Position numbers and translations under genes: made by a program
DNA from: Bacillota bacterium
Lineage (GTDB): Bacteria; Bacillota; Sulfobacillia; JAUYEG01
Assembly: GCA_030691505.1 (NCBI GenBank)
Contig: JAUYEG010000074.1
Span: forward strand, 1-36,463
DNA: 36,463 nucleotides
Reading direction: 5' to 3'
Notes under the pieces: generated by a model
Told to the model about the DNA's origin: nothing
The model's database searches: none
Seen by the model: the letters and a program-made list of their open reading frames with translations, nothing else
Part shown: positions 22,971 through 30,910 of the stretch, in pieces
Layout of the letters: each line of letters begins with the position of its first letter
How positions within the stretch are numbered: position 1 is the first letter of the stretch

Positions 22971-23066
22971 CTAGAACTCCAGCTTCTCGAACCTTAGGAC
23001 CGCGAACGCCACCAACAGGGGTATCGCGATTGGCGTGGGGGACACCGGGCCGCCAAAAGGCCCTGG
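22971..23066 (-). pseudogene. Possible C-terminal remnant of a membrane protein
   Basis: Downstream of proA on the minus strand, a short frame reads PIAIPLLVAFAVLRFEKLEF and then a stop at 22971. This looks like the last membrane helix and basic/acidic tail of an integral membrane protein such as an ABC-2 permease. No start codon or further matching sequence is present. Weak call. Confidence 0.22.
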
Positions 23067-23069
23067 CCG

Positions 23070-24359
23070 CTACTCCCGGACCTGACCGCACCCCAGGATC
23101 TCGAACTTGCTGCTCAGCAGCGACCCGGGCCCCATCGGGCCCCGCACGTGCAGCTTCTGCGTGCTTATGCCCGCCTCGGCCCCATAGCCAAACTCATATC
23201 CGTCCGTGAACCGCGTCGATGCGTTCCAGTAGACGCAGGCGGCATCCACCGCGGCCAGGAACGCGTGCGCCGCCTCCGCATCCGCCGTCACGATGGCCTC
23301 GCTGTGGCCGCTTCCGTACCGGGCGATATGCTCCAGCGCCGCGTCCAGCGAGGGGACCACCCTGACCGCAATCACGAGGTCCAGGAATTCGCGGCCCCAG
23401 TCGTCCTCCACCGCCGGCCTGGCGCCGGGCATAAGGGGAAGCGATTCCGGGTCGGCGCGCAACTCGACGCCCTTGGCCTGCAGCCGGGCGGCGACCTCCG
23501 GCAGAAACCGCCCGGCCACATCCCTGTGCACCAGCAGGGCCTCCGCCGCGTTGCAGACCGCGGGCCGCGACGTCTTGGCGTTGTCGGTGATGTCCACGGC
23601 CATCTGAAGGTCTGCCGCCCTGTCCACGTAGATGTGGCAAACACCGATCCCGGTCTCGATCACCGGCACGGAAGCCGTCCGGGTGACCTCGGCGATGAGG
23701 CCCGGACCTCCCCGCGGTATTAGCAGGTCCACCAGCCCCCGCAGATGCAGCAGCTCGTTGGCCGCGGCGCGGTATGGGCTTTCGACGGCGGCGAGCGCGC
23801 GGGGGTCAAGGCCGGCGCCGGCCAGCCCCCGACGCATGGCCTCGACCAGGGCGAGCACCGACCGGCGGGCCTCGACGCCCGGGCGCAGCAGCAGGGCGTT
23901 GCCCGTTCGGACGGCCAGTCCCGCCAGGTCCACGGCCACATTGGGCCTGGCCTCGAAGATCGCGGCGATGAGCCCCAGGGGCACCCGCCGCTGCCTGATG
24001 AGCAGTCCCCTGTGGGTTGTCCACTCCGCCCCGACCTTGCCGACCGAATCCTCCAGCCCTGCCAGCTGCGCGAGGCCCCCGGTAGCCGCCTCAAGCCGGG
24101 CGCGGTCCAGCCTCAGCCGGTCGAGCAGATGGGTGGGCAGGGCAAAGGCGGCGGCGCAGTCCTGCGCGTTGGCGTCGAGGATGCGGCCGGCTTCCTCCAT
24201 GATCGCCGCGGCCATGGCCCGCAGCGCCCGCGTGCGGGTTTCGGCGGGGGCGGCTGCGAGCTGTACCTGTGCCCCTTTCGCCGCTCTAGCCAGGGCCAGT
24301 ACCTCGTCGCGCGCGGCTCGCTCGTTCGTATCCGTCATGTCTGCCGCTCCTGTCTCCAC
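23070..24359 (-). CDS. proA: Gamma-glutamyl phosphate reductase (proline synthesis)
   Basis: A 429-residue enzyme catalysing the second step of proline synthesis: NADPH reduction of glutamyl-5-phosphate to glutamate semialdehyde. GTG 24359 is chosen because GAGGAGGGG (24374-24366), which overlaps the proB stop, sits six bases before it; ATG 24338 lacks such a site. The aldehyde-dehydrogenase fold is clear: RRVPLGLIAAIFEARPNV near residue 115, LIPRGGPGLI, then CNAAEALLVHR with the catalytic Cys, and WGREFLDLVIAVRVV. The end has STRFTDGYEFGYGAEAGIST and HVRGPMGP, as in all ProA proteins. Part of the T-box-controlled proBA transcript. Confidence 0.97.
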   Translation of the reverse strand: METGAADMTDTNERAARDEVLALARAAKGAQVQLAAAPAETRTRALRAMAAAIMEEAGRILDANAQDCAAAFALPTHLLDRLRLDRARLEAATGGLAQLAGLEDSVGKVGAEWTTHRGLLIRQRRVPLGLIAAIFEARPNVAVDLAGLAVRTGNALLLRPGVEARRSVLALVEAMRRGLAGAGLDPRALAAVESPYRAAANELLHLRGLVDLLIPRGGPGLIAEVTRTASVPVIETGIGVCHIYVDRAADLQMAVDITDNAKTSRPAVCNAAEALLVHRDVAGRFLPEVAARLQAKGVELRADPESLPLMPGARPAVEDDWGREFLDLVIAVRVVPSLDAALEHIARYGSGHSEAIVTADAEAAHAFLAAVDAACVYWNASTRFTDGYEFGYGAEAGISTQKLHVRGPMGPGSLLSSKFEILGCGQVRE

Positions 24360-24372
24360 TGTGAACCCCTCC

Positions 24373-25521
24373 TCAGCTTCCGCTCCGGCTAAGCACGACC
24401 AGGTCGTCCCGGTGAACTGCCGCCCTGGCGGCGCCCGAGCGGCCCTGGCGGCCTTCTGCCAGCCCGCGAGAGCCGCCGCGAAGGTCGGCCAGCTGCGCGC
24501 TCAGCGCCACGGCGTCACATCCCACCACGCCCCGCGCCAGCGGCTCCCCGGCGTTGCGGTCTCCGGGTTGGGCGCAGGCGATGTCAACCACATCTCCCCC
24601 GGCGAACAGCCCCTCCACCCGCGTGATCCCGGCGACAAGCAGGCTGGCCCGCCGGCCCAGCACGGCGCGTGCCGCCCCCTCGTCCACGAACAGCGTGCCG
24701 GCCACCGGCGCTATCCGCCTGATCCAGTGTTGCCGGGCGCTTAGGGGCCGCTGTACGGGCAGGATCAGGGTGCCTGGCTGCTCGCCGCGAAGCACCCAGC
24801 GCAGGATGCCCTCCGGCACGTCCGCCGCGGCTATGGCAACCTTGACCCCCACCTCGCGGGCCAGGCTGGCCGCAGCCAGCTTGCCGTCCATGCCGCCGCG
24901 GCCAAGCTGCGAGGCGCTCTTGCCCGCCAGGGCCATGGTTTCGGCGGTTAGCTCGGAGAGCACGGGAATCGCCACCGCGCCCGGGTTGGTCTTGGGGTCA
25001 GCGGTATAGAGGCCCGGGGTATCGGTCAGCAGCAGCAGCCAGTCGGCCTGGATCATGCCGGCCACGATCGCGGCCAGGGTGTCGTTGTCGGGGAACGACA
25101 ACGAGGGATCGGCCAGCGTGTCGTTCTCGTTGAGCACGGGGATCACGCCCCTGTCCAAAAGGGCGCGCAGCGTCATGCCAAACGCCACATACGCCGGCCG
25201 CTTGGCCACATCCGTGCGGGTGACGAGCACCTGCGCGAGGTTGAGCCCACAGCTGGCCAGGGCCAGCTCGTAGACCCGGGCGAGGATACCCTGGCCCACG
25301 GCCGCCGCCGCGCGCCGGTTGGCCCCGGACAGCTGCCGCGTTCCCCAGCCGAGCGCGGCCCGGCCGGTCGCGACCGCGCCGGACGAAACCAGCAGCACCT
25401 GGTACTCGCGCAGGCGCAACTCGGCAATCTGGGAGGCGAGCTCTTCGATGCGGTCCGCTCTGGGCGAACCGTCGGCACCCACCAACGAGCTGGACCCGAT
25501 CTTGACGACCACCGCAGACAC
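24373..25521 (-). CDS. proB: Glutamate 5-kinase (proline synthesis)
   Basis: A 382-residue enzyme that phosphorylates glutamate, the committed and feedback-inhibited step of proline synthesis. GTG 25521 opens the conserved VVVKIGSSSLV start, and a GGGGGTG site precedes it; the frame runs further upstream but through the terminator. The kinase domain has LVSSGAVATGRAALG, VLVTRTDVAKR, PVLNENDTLAD and FPDNDTLAAIVAG, then LLLLTDTPGLYTADP and GRGGMDGKLAAASLA. A C-terminal PUA domain begins about residue 278 (RRIAPVAGTLFVDEGAARAVLGR). It is followed by proA in the same transcript. Expression is set by the proline T-box leader at 25545-25783. Confidence 0.97.
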   Translation of the reverse strand: MSAVVVKIGSSSLVGADGSPRADRIEELASQIAELRLREYQVLLVSSGAVATGRAALGWGTRQLSGANRRAAAAVGQGILARVYELALASCGLNLAQVLVTRTDVAKRPAYVAFGMTLRALLDRGVIPVLNENDTLADPSLSFPDNDTLAAIVAGMIQADWLLLLTDTPGLYTADPKTNPGAVAIPVLSELTAETMALAGKSASQLGRGGMDGKLAAASLAREVGVKVAIAAADVPEGILRWVLRGEQPGTLILPVQRPLSARQHWIRRIAPVAGTLFVDEGAARAVLGRRASLLVAGITRVEGLFAGGDVVDIACAQPGDRNAGEPLARGVVGCDAVALSAQLADLRGGSRGLAEGRQGRSGAARAAVHRDDLVVLSRSGS

Positions 25522-25544
25522 CGCGTCACCCCCGTTTCGAGAAC

Positions 25545-25574
25545 AAAAAGACCCCCTGTCCAAGGACGGAGGTC
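25545..25574 (-). terminator. T-box intrinsic terminator
   Basis: On the minus strand GACCTCCGTCC and GGACAGGGGGTC form an 11-bp stem with one bulged A and a 2-3 nt loop, followed by TTTTT (25549-25545). It directly follows the T-box sequence, 23 bases before the proB start. Confidence 0.9.
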
Positions 25575-25783
25575 CGCGGTACCACCCTGGATTGGCCGGC
25601 ATGCCGGCCCGCTCTCGCGCCCAGTTTCGAGCGCGCGCCCGCGCTAACGGTCAGGCGTCCGTCCGGCTCATCGTCGGCAGCTCAGCGGTGGGTTCGGCGG
25701 TTCCTGGCGCTCGGGGATCTCTCAGCCGGCGGATCCCGTTCTCTGTAGTCAGGCGCCCGCGTACTGGCATCGCATAGGTGTTG
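25545..25783 (-). ncRNA. Proline-specific T-box leader of proBA
   Basis: On the minus strand the antiterminator T-box AGGGTGGTACCGCG spans 25588-25575. Upstream, Stem I features appear: CAGAGA, then GGCTGAGAG (a GNTG-type element), with GGGATC/GATCCC pairing. The specifier region reads GAA-CCC-ACC-GCTGAG, placing CCC (25692-25690), a proline codon, in the expected GAA-NNN-ACC context. Uncharged tRNA-Pro should stabilise the antiterminator and allow proBA transcription. Leader length is about 239 nt from the predicted start. Confidence 0.93.
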
Positions 25784-25789
25784 GGCATT

Positions 25790-25818
25790 ATTCTATGGAC
25801 TTGGGAGGCACGGGTCAA
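25790..25818 (-). promoter_or_regulatory. Housekeeping-sigma promoter of the proBA leader
   Basis: TTGACC (25818-25813) and TAGAAT (25795-25790) on the minus strand are separated by exactly 17 bases, 5/6 matches to the -35 and -10 consensus. Transcription would start near 25783, right ahead of T-box Stem I. Confidence 0.8.
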
Positions 25819-25897
25819 GGGTCTCGGCACGCAGATTGCATGTGACGGATTCCCGAAACGGCACAACATAGCCACGGCTCTGAGGAGGCCCAGCGCG

Positions 25898-26578
25898 TTG
25901 ATAATCGACTTCACCGGGGAAGGCGACCGGGTCAAGTTCGTCGTGCGCGAGTACGGAAGCGAGTACGGACCCGTGTTGCGCGGCCTTTTCTACGCCAAGG
26001 AAGGCGAGAGCTACACCAAGGCCTTTCCCACGGATGTGAGAAACCTGGAACGGGTCAAGGCTAACTACGTTGCCCGGGCCGAGGAGATGTTTGCCCAGGT
26101 CTGCGGCTTCAAACCAACTCCCTGGGAGGACGCCCTGCTCGATATAGCCCGGCGGCTTGACGGGGCAGAGGTCTGGTGGTGGCTGACCGGCAGCTGCGCG
26201 GCCTGCGTTCGGGGCGCCCTTCTCAGCCCCCATGACGTGGACGTGATGCTCGACGCGCAGGATGTGGACCGGGTCTCCGACCTTCTGGCGGACGTCATCA
26301 TCGAGCCCATCATCGACACCAGGGGCTGGGTCACAAGCCACTTCGGCGTCGCCTTTCCCGGCGCCCGGGTGGACCTCGCCTTTGATCCGCAGGACGCGCT
26401 GGACCGGCCGGAACCCGGGGATAGCGGCCCCTACGCCCGGGCGCATCTTGAGGAGGTCGATTGGCGGGGTCACCGGATCAAGGTCCCGCCGCTCGAGCTC
26501 CAGATCGCCAACAACCGGCGGCGGGGGCGGATGGACAGGGTGGCGGAGATGGAGAGGGTGCTGGCCGGACGGTTATGA
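25898..26578 (+). CDS. Nucleotidyltransferase-fold protein
   Basis: A 226-residue protein. TTG 25898 has GAGGAGG (25882-25888) nine bases upstream; the frame is open to 25778 but overlaps the divergent proBA promoter. Residues about 85-180 look like a nucleotidyltransferase core: WWWLTGSCAACVRGALLSPHDVDVMLD, in which the Gly-Ser and D-V-D pair recall the G[GS]..[DE]x[DE] active site. Later RVDLAFDP could give the third acidic residue. The C-terminal PPLELQIANNRRRGRMDRVAEME resembles the tail of such families that list residences of small kinship domains. The first 80 residues are not recognised. The role could be nucleotide transfer to a drug, RNA or protein; unknown. Confidence 0.7.
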   Translation: MIIDFTGEGDRVKFVVREYGSEYGPVLRGLFYAKEGESYTKAFPTDVRNLERVKANYVARAEEMFAQVCGFKPTPWEDALLDIARRLDGAEVWWWLTGSCAACVRGALLSPHDVDVMLDAQDVDRVSDLLADVIIEPIIDTRGWVTSHFGVAFPGARVDLAFDPQDALDRPEPGDSGPYARAHLEEVDWRGHRIKVPPLELQIANNRRRGRMDRVAEMERVLAGRL

Positions 26579-26751
26579 ATCGACGCAGAAGGCACGAATG
26601 GGCTCGCCAACACTGATCAGTGATTGTCGGTGCCGCCTGGAGCCGCTGCATCTGACCAAGGATGCCATAAGGAAGCTTATCCAGATGACGAACATGGAAC
26701 CGAGTTATTGCCGATAGCTCTCGCGTCATCCGTGCCTGCCTCGGGTGTGGA
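26579..26751. other. Gap with no supported gene
   Basis: A 39-codon frame from ATG 26598 (containing LHLTKDAIRKLIQMTNM) has no ribosome-binding site and no recognised match. I see no promoter, terminator or RNA in this stretch. Confidence 0.3.
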
Positions 26752-27291
26752 GTGTTGGGAGGGAAGGCCCTGACTCACTTGGGGTCACAGAATGAGTCAC
26801 CGAACAGATTCCTCTGGCTGCAGGGGATATTCGTGTTTCTCCTGCATGCATCCATGAGTTGTGGGATACTTCAGGTACCAATAGCGGGTCTAGCGTGTTT
26901 TTGGCCCGCTGGGCCTACTTTTGTCCTTGCTCAGATGAGCAGAACTCTTAGCGCGCTGAGTAGGTGGCCAGCTGCACTTCAGGGGCCGGCTATTGTAGTG
27001 CTCGTGCCACTACCCATCGTGGGGTTCTGGGGCATCGTGAAATGGGCTTATGGACACTTTGTGTCCTCACAGACACTTGCGTGGGGCATGATAGCGAGCC
27101 CGAGTAGGTGGTATCGCGAACCTCTGACAGAATCAAGGTCAGCTGAGCTCGAACAAGCCAACGGAACCCTAAGAAGCGAAAAGGCCAAATTGTCGGCGGA
27201 AGTCAGGCAGCTCGAGGAACGGCTCGGCGCCCTGCTTGAGGCCCTTTCCAGCGAGCAAAAGGCCAACACTCATAGGGGGGGATCTTCTTGA
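26752..27291 (+). CDS. Hypothetical membrane protein with C-terminal coiled coil
   Basis: A frame of up to 179 residues that I do not recognise. It has two likely membrane helices (FLWLQGIFVFLLHASMSCGIL near residue 20, and IVVLVPLPIVGFWGIVKWAY near 80). A strongly heptad-like, charged C-terminus follows (SAELEQANGTLRSEKAKLS and AEVRQLEERLGALLEALS), predicted coiled coil. The GTG 26752 start has no clear ribosome-binding site, and later starts (GTG 26832, ATG 26854) are no better. Base composition is lower in GC than the flanking genes. The stop TGA overlaps the TTG of the next frame, with AGGGGGG upstream. A real accessory gene is plausible, not proven. Confidence 0.42.
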   Translation: MLGGKALTHLGSQNESPNRFLWLQGIFVFLLHASMSCGILQVPIAGLACFWPAGPTFVLAQMSRTLSALSRWPAALQGPAIVVLVPLPIVGFWGIVKWAYGHFVSSQTLAWGMIASPSRWYREPLTESRSAELEQANGTLRSEKAKLSAEVRQLEERLGALLEALSSEQKANTHRGGSS

Positions 27292-27611
27292 GAGGCAGAA
27301 CTAACGATGGCGAGGCCATTGCAGTGTCTATACGGTCCGGCTCGAGTCAAGTGTGGGTTCTGCTTCCGGATGAGGGTCGTACTGGTACCAAAACGCTCTC
27401 AAGGCGATTGGCTGTTCCATCAGCCGCGAACTCGTCCGCTGGGGAACGACTTAATCTCGAAATCGCGAAGTCCAAGCAGCTGCTGGAAGACAGGGTCAAG
27501 GCCCGGGATCAATGTGCCTTCCGAGCCGGAGCGGATGGCACCAAGCGAACTAGGCCAAAGACCATCGGTTCACCGTCAAGACCCAAGACAGGGGGCAGTA
27601 CCAAGATTTAG
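27288..27611 (+). CDS. Hypothetical small protein, doubtful
   Basis: A 107-codon frame starting at TTG 27288, which overlaps the previous stop as TTGA and has AGGGGGG seven bases upstream. That coupled arrangement is the main support. The product is basic and low in complexity toward its end (DGTKRTRPKTIGSPSRPKTG). No domain is recognised. Another frame across the same bases is equally long, so the coding signal is weak. Confidence 0.25.
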   Translation: MRGRTNDGEAIAVSIRSGSSQVWVLLPDEGRTGTKTLSRRLAVPSAANSSAGERLNLEIAKSKQLLEDRVKARDQCAFRAGADGTKRTRPKTIGSPSRPKTGGSTKI

Positions 27612-27678
27612 CTCCTCGCAATCAGTCTCCCTAACATTGCAGCCGTACAGGATTCCTTGGATTTGGAGATGAAGGCTC

Positions 27679-29163
27679 ATGAGGATCGCAGTAGCCGGTT
27701 TCGCCGACGAGACGTGTACCTTTTGCTATGTGCCGACGGACATCGACCGGTTCGAGCCCGCGGCGCTGCGCGGCCAAGCCATACTGGACGCCAACCGGGG
27801 GATCCCCACCTACATCAACGGCTACATGAAAGTGGCAGAGGCCGAAGGCGTGGAACTGGTCCCCCTGGTGTACGCCAGCAAGACCGCCGGGGGATTCCAG
27901 AGCTGGCTGACCCCGGCCTGCTTTGACAAGTACGCCAGCGAGATCGCGGACCGCCTGCGCGATGCCGGCCCGCTGGAAGGGGTACTGCTCGCCCTGCACG
28001 GCGCCATGGCCGCAACCGGCGTGCCCAAACCGGAGGCGGAGATCGTGCGCCGGGCCCGGGCCACGGTAGGGAGCATCCCCATCATGGTCACACTCGACCT
28101 GCACGCCAACGAAGACCGCGAGATGGCCGATGCCGCCGACGCCGTGTTTGTCATCAGGACCTACCCGCACGTGGACTACGAGGAGACCGGCATGGTCGCG
28201 GCCCGCTGCATGATCGAGACGATCCGGGGCAACTTCGTGCCGGCCATGGCGATGCGGCGCCCGGGCATCGTTTCGGCGAGCATCTACCAGGCCACCGCAG
28301 TCCACCCCATGAAGGATGTCCAGGCGCGCTGCCGCGAGTGGCAGGCCAGGGAGCCCGACCTGTACTACGTCTCGGTCGCGCCCGGCTACGCCTACGCGGA
28401 CGTTCCCGATATCGGCATGTCGGTGTGGGCCGTCACCAACGGCAACCAGGAGCTGGCCGAAAGGGTCGCGCAGGACATCTCGGACTATGCCTGGAGCATG
28501 CGGGAGTCCTTTGCCCGCAAGCTGCCCAACCCCAGAGACGGTGTAGCGGAGGTCATGCGGCTGGTGCGAGAGGGCAAGGGCCCGGTCATGATCGCCGACG
28601 GCGCCGACCGCATCGGGGACACCACCCACATCCTGCGTGAGCTGCTGGAGCAGGGGGCGAAGAACTGGGCCATCCCCAGCATCGTCGATGCCGAGGCCGC
28701 CAAGGACCTGGAGAAAACGGCCAGCGTAGGCGACACGGTGACCGTGAAGATCGGCGGCTGGTACTACGAGATCTCGGGCCGGCCGGTGGAAGTGACCGGC
28801 ACGGTGGAGTACATGGGCCGTCCCAGCTACGTCCTCATCGGCCCGCGCCGCCGCGGGGACCGGGTCCAGGACAGCCTCTCCATCCGCCTCAACCTGGGCG
28901 ACAACCGGCACGTGGTTATCTCCGACGAAAAGCGGGGTGAGTCCTACGACAGCACAGTCCTCACGTCCGTGGGCGTGGACGTGAGCTCGCTGGACATCGT
29001 CGCGCTCAAAGACCGCGTCCACCACCGGGCATATTGGGATGCCATCACCAAGGTCAACTACCCGATCGACGCTCCCGGGATCGGCCTGGCGGACCTGACA
29101 CAGCTCAAGTACGAGAACGCCCCCTATGACGCGTTCCCGATTGGGGGCAAGTACCGGGGGTAG
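27679..29163 (+). CDS. M81-family metallopeptidase (MlrC-like)
   Basis: A 494-residue enzyme. ATG 27679 is preceded by GGAG and GAAGG in a G-rich stretch. The N-terminal domain follows the MlrC/DUF1485 pattern: RIAVAGFADETCTF (usually G.HETNTF), LLALHGAMAATG, TLDLHANEDREMAD and RTYPHVDYEETG. The conserved Asp and His residues of TLDLHAN and the His of TYPHVD are candidate zinc ligands. The C-terminal MlrC domain starts near GPVMIADGADRIGDTTHIL, with SIVDAEAA and a final YPIDAPGIGLADLTQLKY. MlrC in sphingomonads cleaves microcystin breakdown products; most family members have unknown substrates. It stands alone on the plus strand, convergent with the next gene. Substrate here is unknown. Confidence 0.9.
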   Translation: MRIAVAGFADETCTFCYVPTDIDRFEPAALRGQAILDANRGIPTYINGYMKVAEAEGVELVPLVYASKTAGGFQSWLTPACFDKYASEIADRLRDAGPLEGVLLALHGAMAATGVPKPEAEIVRRARATVGSIPIMVTLDLHANEDREMADAADAVFVIRTYPHVDYEETGMVAARCMIETIRGNFVPAMAMRRPGIVSASIYQATAVHPMKDVQARCREWQAREPDLYYVSVAPGYAYADVPDIGMSVWAVTNGNQELAERVAQDISDYAWSMRESFARKLPNPRDGVAEVMRLVREGKGPVMIADGADRIGDTTHILRELLEQGAKNWAIPSIVDAEAAKDLEKTASVGDTVTVKIGGWYYEISGRPVEVTGTVEYMGRPSYVLIGPRRRGDRVQDSLSIRLNLGDNRHVVISDEKRGESYDSTVLTSVGVDVSSLDIVALKDRVHHRAYWDAITKVNYPIDAPGIGLADLTQLKYENAPYDAFPIGGKYRG

Positions 29164-29225
29164 CGTTGACGAGGTTTTCGTTAGGTGCCCCGGATCATCG
29201 ACGCCTACCGCGTGGTGGCGGATGG

Positions 29226-30020
29226 CTAGCCCTGCTGTGCCTCCTCGTCCTCCGTCACGATCCCGTGCCGGGCCTCCCGGCCAAGTTGGGTGACGATGCC
29301 CTCCGCGGTCTGCTCCTCGCCCGGCGGCACCGGCACGCGCACCGTTGTGTAGTTCCTGCCCGGAACCGCCCTGCCGTAAAGCATGAGGATGGAGTGGGTG
29401 ATGACCAGCAACCCTCGCCGCCGCCTGTATTCGACGCCCTCTAGCCGAGCGCCCCATCCGCGCCAGGAGTGCAGCTGGCCGTTGACGTAGGCGCCGCTGA
29501 GCGCGATGATCGTCCGTCCCACGCCGCGCTGCGCATGCCTGTATGGGAGCCATGCGCTCAGCCAAGCCGCCACAGCGACGATGGCGACCACGCCCATCAG
29601 GATCCCGAAGGTCCACACGGCCGCCTCGTTGCGCTCGGAAATCACCAGCAACAGCCCTAAGCCGATTGCCGTCGCAGCCACAAGCAGGAAAAGCGCGCCT
29701 TTCTCGCCCTTGGCTTCCTTGAACTCCTTCTCAGCTGCCTGCCGCCACTGCGCGGGATCGTAGGCCCAACTCGCCAGTACGCCACGGCCGGACAGCAAGT
29801 CGTCCATGACCCGGGCCCGGCTGACGAACAGACGCGAAACGATAAGGCCGGTGGGGAAGACGACAAGCCCGCCAAAGATCAGCGCGCCGCCACCCTCGAT
29901 GATGTCTACGGCGTACACACCGGCCAGGACCATGGCGATGCCCCCACAGGCGACCGCAATTGAGATGACGACGTTTCGTCTCTGCGTATTCCTCGGTAGC
30001 TCGGGAACTGCCGTGGCCAT
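29226..30020 (-). CDS. Uncharacterised membrane protein, 264 residues
   Basis: ATG 30020 has AGGTG six bases upstream and GGGAAGG further up. The protein has two helix pairs: residues about 18-62 (VVISIAVACGGIAMVLAGVY, GALIFGGLVVFPTGLIVSRLF) and about 112-158 (ALFLLVAATAIGLGLLLVI, FGILMGVVAIVAVAAWLSAW). Between them is a soluble stretch with SGRGVLASWAYDPAQWRQAAEKEF. After the last helix comes a beta-rich C-terminal domain (GRTIIALSGAYVNGQLHSW, GLLVITHSILMLYG) ending in an acidic tail, EDEEAQQG. I do not recognise the family; it recalls paired-helix proteins with a PH-like cytoplasmic part. Last of a minus-strand run of four genes. Confidence 0.75.
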   Translation of the reverse strand: MATAVPELPRNTQRRNVVISIAVACGGIAMVLAGVYAVDIIEGGGALIFGGLVVFPTGLIVSRLFVSRARVMDDLLSGRGVLASWAYDPAQWRQAAEKEFKEAKGEKGALFLLVAATAIGLGLLLVISERNEAAVWTFGILMGVVAIVAVAAWLSAWLPYRHAQRGVGRTIIALSGAYVNGQLHSWRGWGARLEGVEYRRRRGLLVITHSILMLYGRAVPGRNYTTVRVPVPPGEEQTAEGIVTQLGREARHGIVTEDEEAQQG

Positions 30021-30140
30021 GTCCAACACCTGACCTTCCCGATAAGTAACTCCCTCAGCACGATATGCGGAATCCAAAGCACACCGCCGTACGTTCCCGG
30101 CCGTATGGTCTCGATCCTCCAGGCCATCAGGGCTATACAC

Positions 30141-30860
30141 TCACCCTGTGAGCCCTTTCCTCAAGACCAGGCAGCACAGCGCCCCCACAAACCGGGTGCC
30201 CTCAACGCGGAACGCCGTCCGGCACCCCAGGGCCACCATCTCCTCCGGGTCGAGAAACGGCTCCTCGAACGAATGCAGCCACAGCAGTGTCAGCCAGAGA
30301 CCTCCGAATCGTGCTTTGAGGTCCCGCCGCACCGTCTCCGGAGTGTGCCGCACCAGGTCGTAGATCAGCGCGTGGCCGCCCGGTTTCAGCACCCGATGCG
30401 CCTCCGCGAGCCCCGCGACGGCGTCCTTCCAGTGGTGGATTGACCCCGTCGAAACCACCCGGTCAAACGTCCCGGCCGCGAACGGCAGCCGCTGGGCGTT
30501 AGCCAGCACCACCTTGATGCCGTCCATACCGCCCCGGGCCTGCAAGCTGCCCCCTGGGCCGCGCCCTGGGCCGGCGACGTTCCGGCGGGCCCTGCTGACC
30601 ATGGCCTGCGAGACGTCAACGCCGACCAACTCGGCGTGCGGGAACTCCACCCGCAGCGCCGGCAGCAGCCACCCCGGCCCGGTGCCGATGTCGAGGATCC
30701 GGCCGGCGTCGCCGCCGTGGCCCCGCACGTCCGCGGCGACCAACGCGTAGTGCCGCCGGAAGATATCCGTCCCGCTCACCGCATCGTACACGGCCGACGC
30801 TGGCCACGGGATGCCCTCCGGGTGCACCCGCTTGAGGGCTCTCGTCCACCAGGTGCCCAA
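30141..30860 (-). CDS. Class I SAM-dependent methyltransferase
   Basis: A 239-residue enzyme. TTG 30860 is the only start in frame after an upstream stop, and AAGGTGG precedes it at good spacing. Motif I is ILDIGTGPGWLLPAL, motif II is ELVGVDVSQAM, and the later FDRVVSTGSIHHWKDAVAGL and RVLKPGGHALIYDLVRH are the usual Methyltransf_11/25 segments. A Gly-rich insertion (AGPGRGPGGSLQARGG) between strands is unusual. The acceptor is unknown. It is 50 bases downstream of the beta-propeller lipoprotein gene and may be co-transcribed. Confidence 0.88.
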   Translation of the reverse strand: MGTWWTRALKRVHPEGIPWPASAVYDAVSGTDIFRRHYALVAADVRGHGGDAGRILDIGTGPGWLLPALRVEFPHAELVGVDVSQAMVSRARRNVAGPGRGPGGSLQARGGMDGIKVVLANAQRLPFAAGTFDRVVSTGSIHHWKDAVAGLAEAHRVLKPGGHALIYDLVRHTPETVRRDLKARFGGLWLTLLWLHSFEEPFLDPEEMVALGCRTAFRVEGTRFVGALCCLVLRKGLTG

Positions 30861-30910
30861 GGCGATTCACCACCTTCTTAAGACTAAAAGCCGCGTTCTC
30901 CGACGCGCTC

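Noticed and set aside
25793-26473. Long minus-strand frame opposite the nucleotidyltransferase gene
   Set aside because: It is the antisense of a better gene, its product is Gly/Pro/His-rich low-quality sequence, and it has no ribosome-binding site.
27631-29616. A 661-codon minus-strand frame opposite the M81 gene
   Set aside because: Antisense of a clearly recognised metallopeptidase; composition (Asp/His/Gly/Val-rich) is what a GC-rich shadow frame gives.
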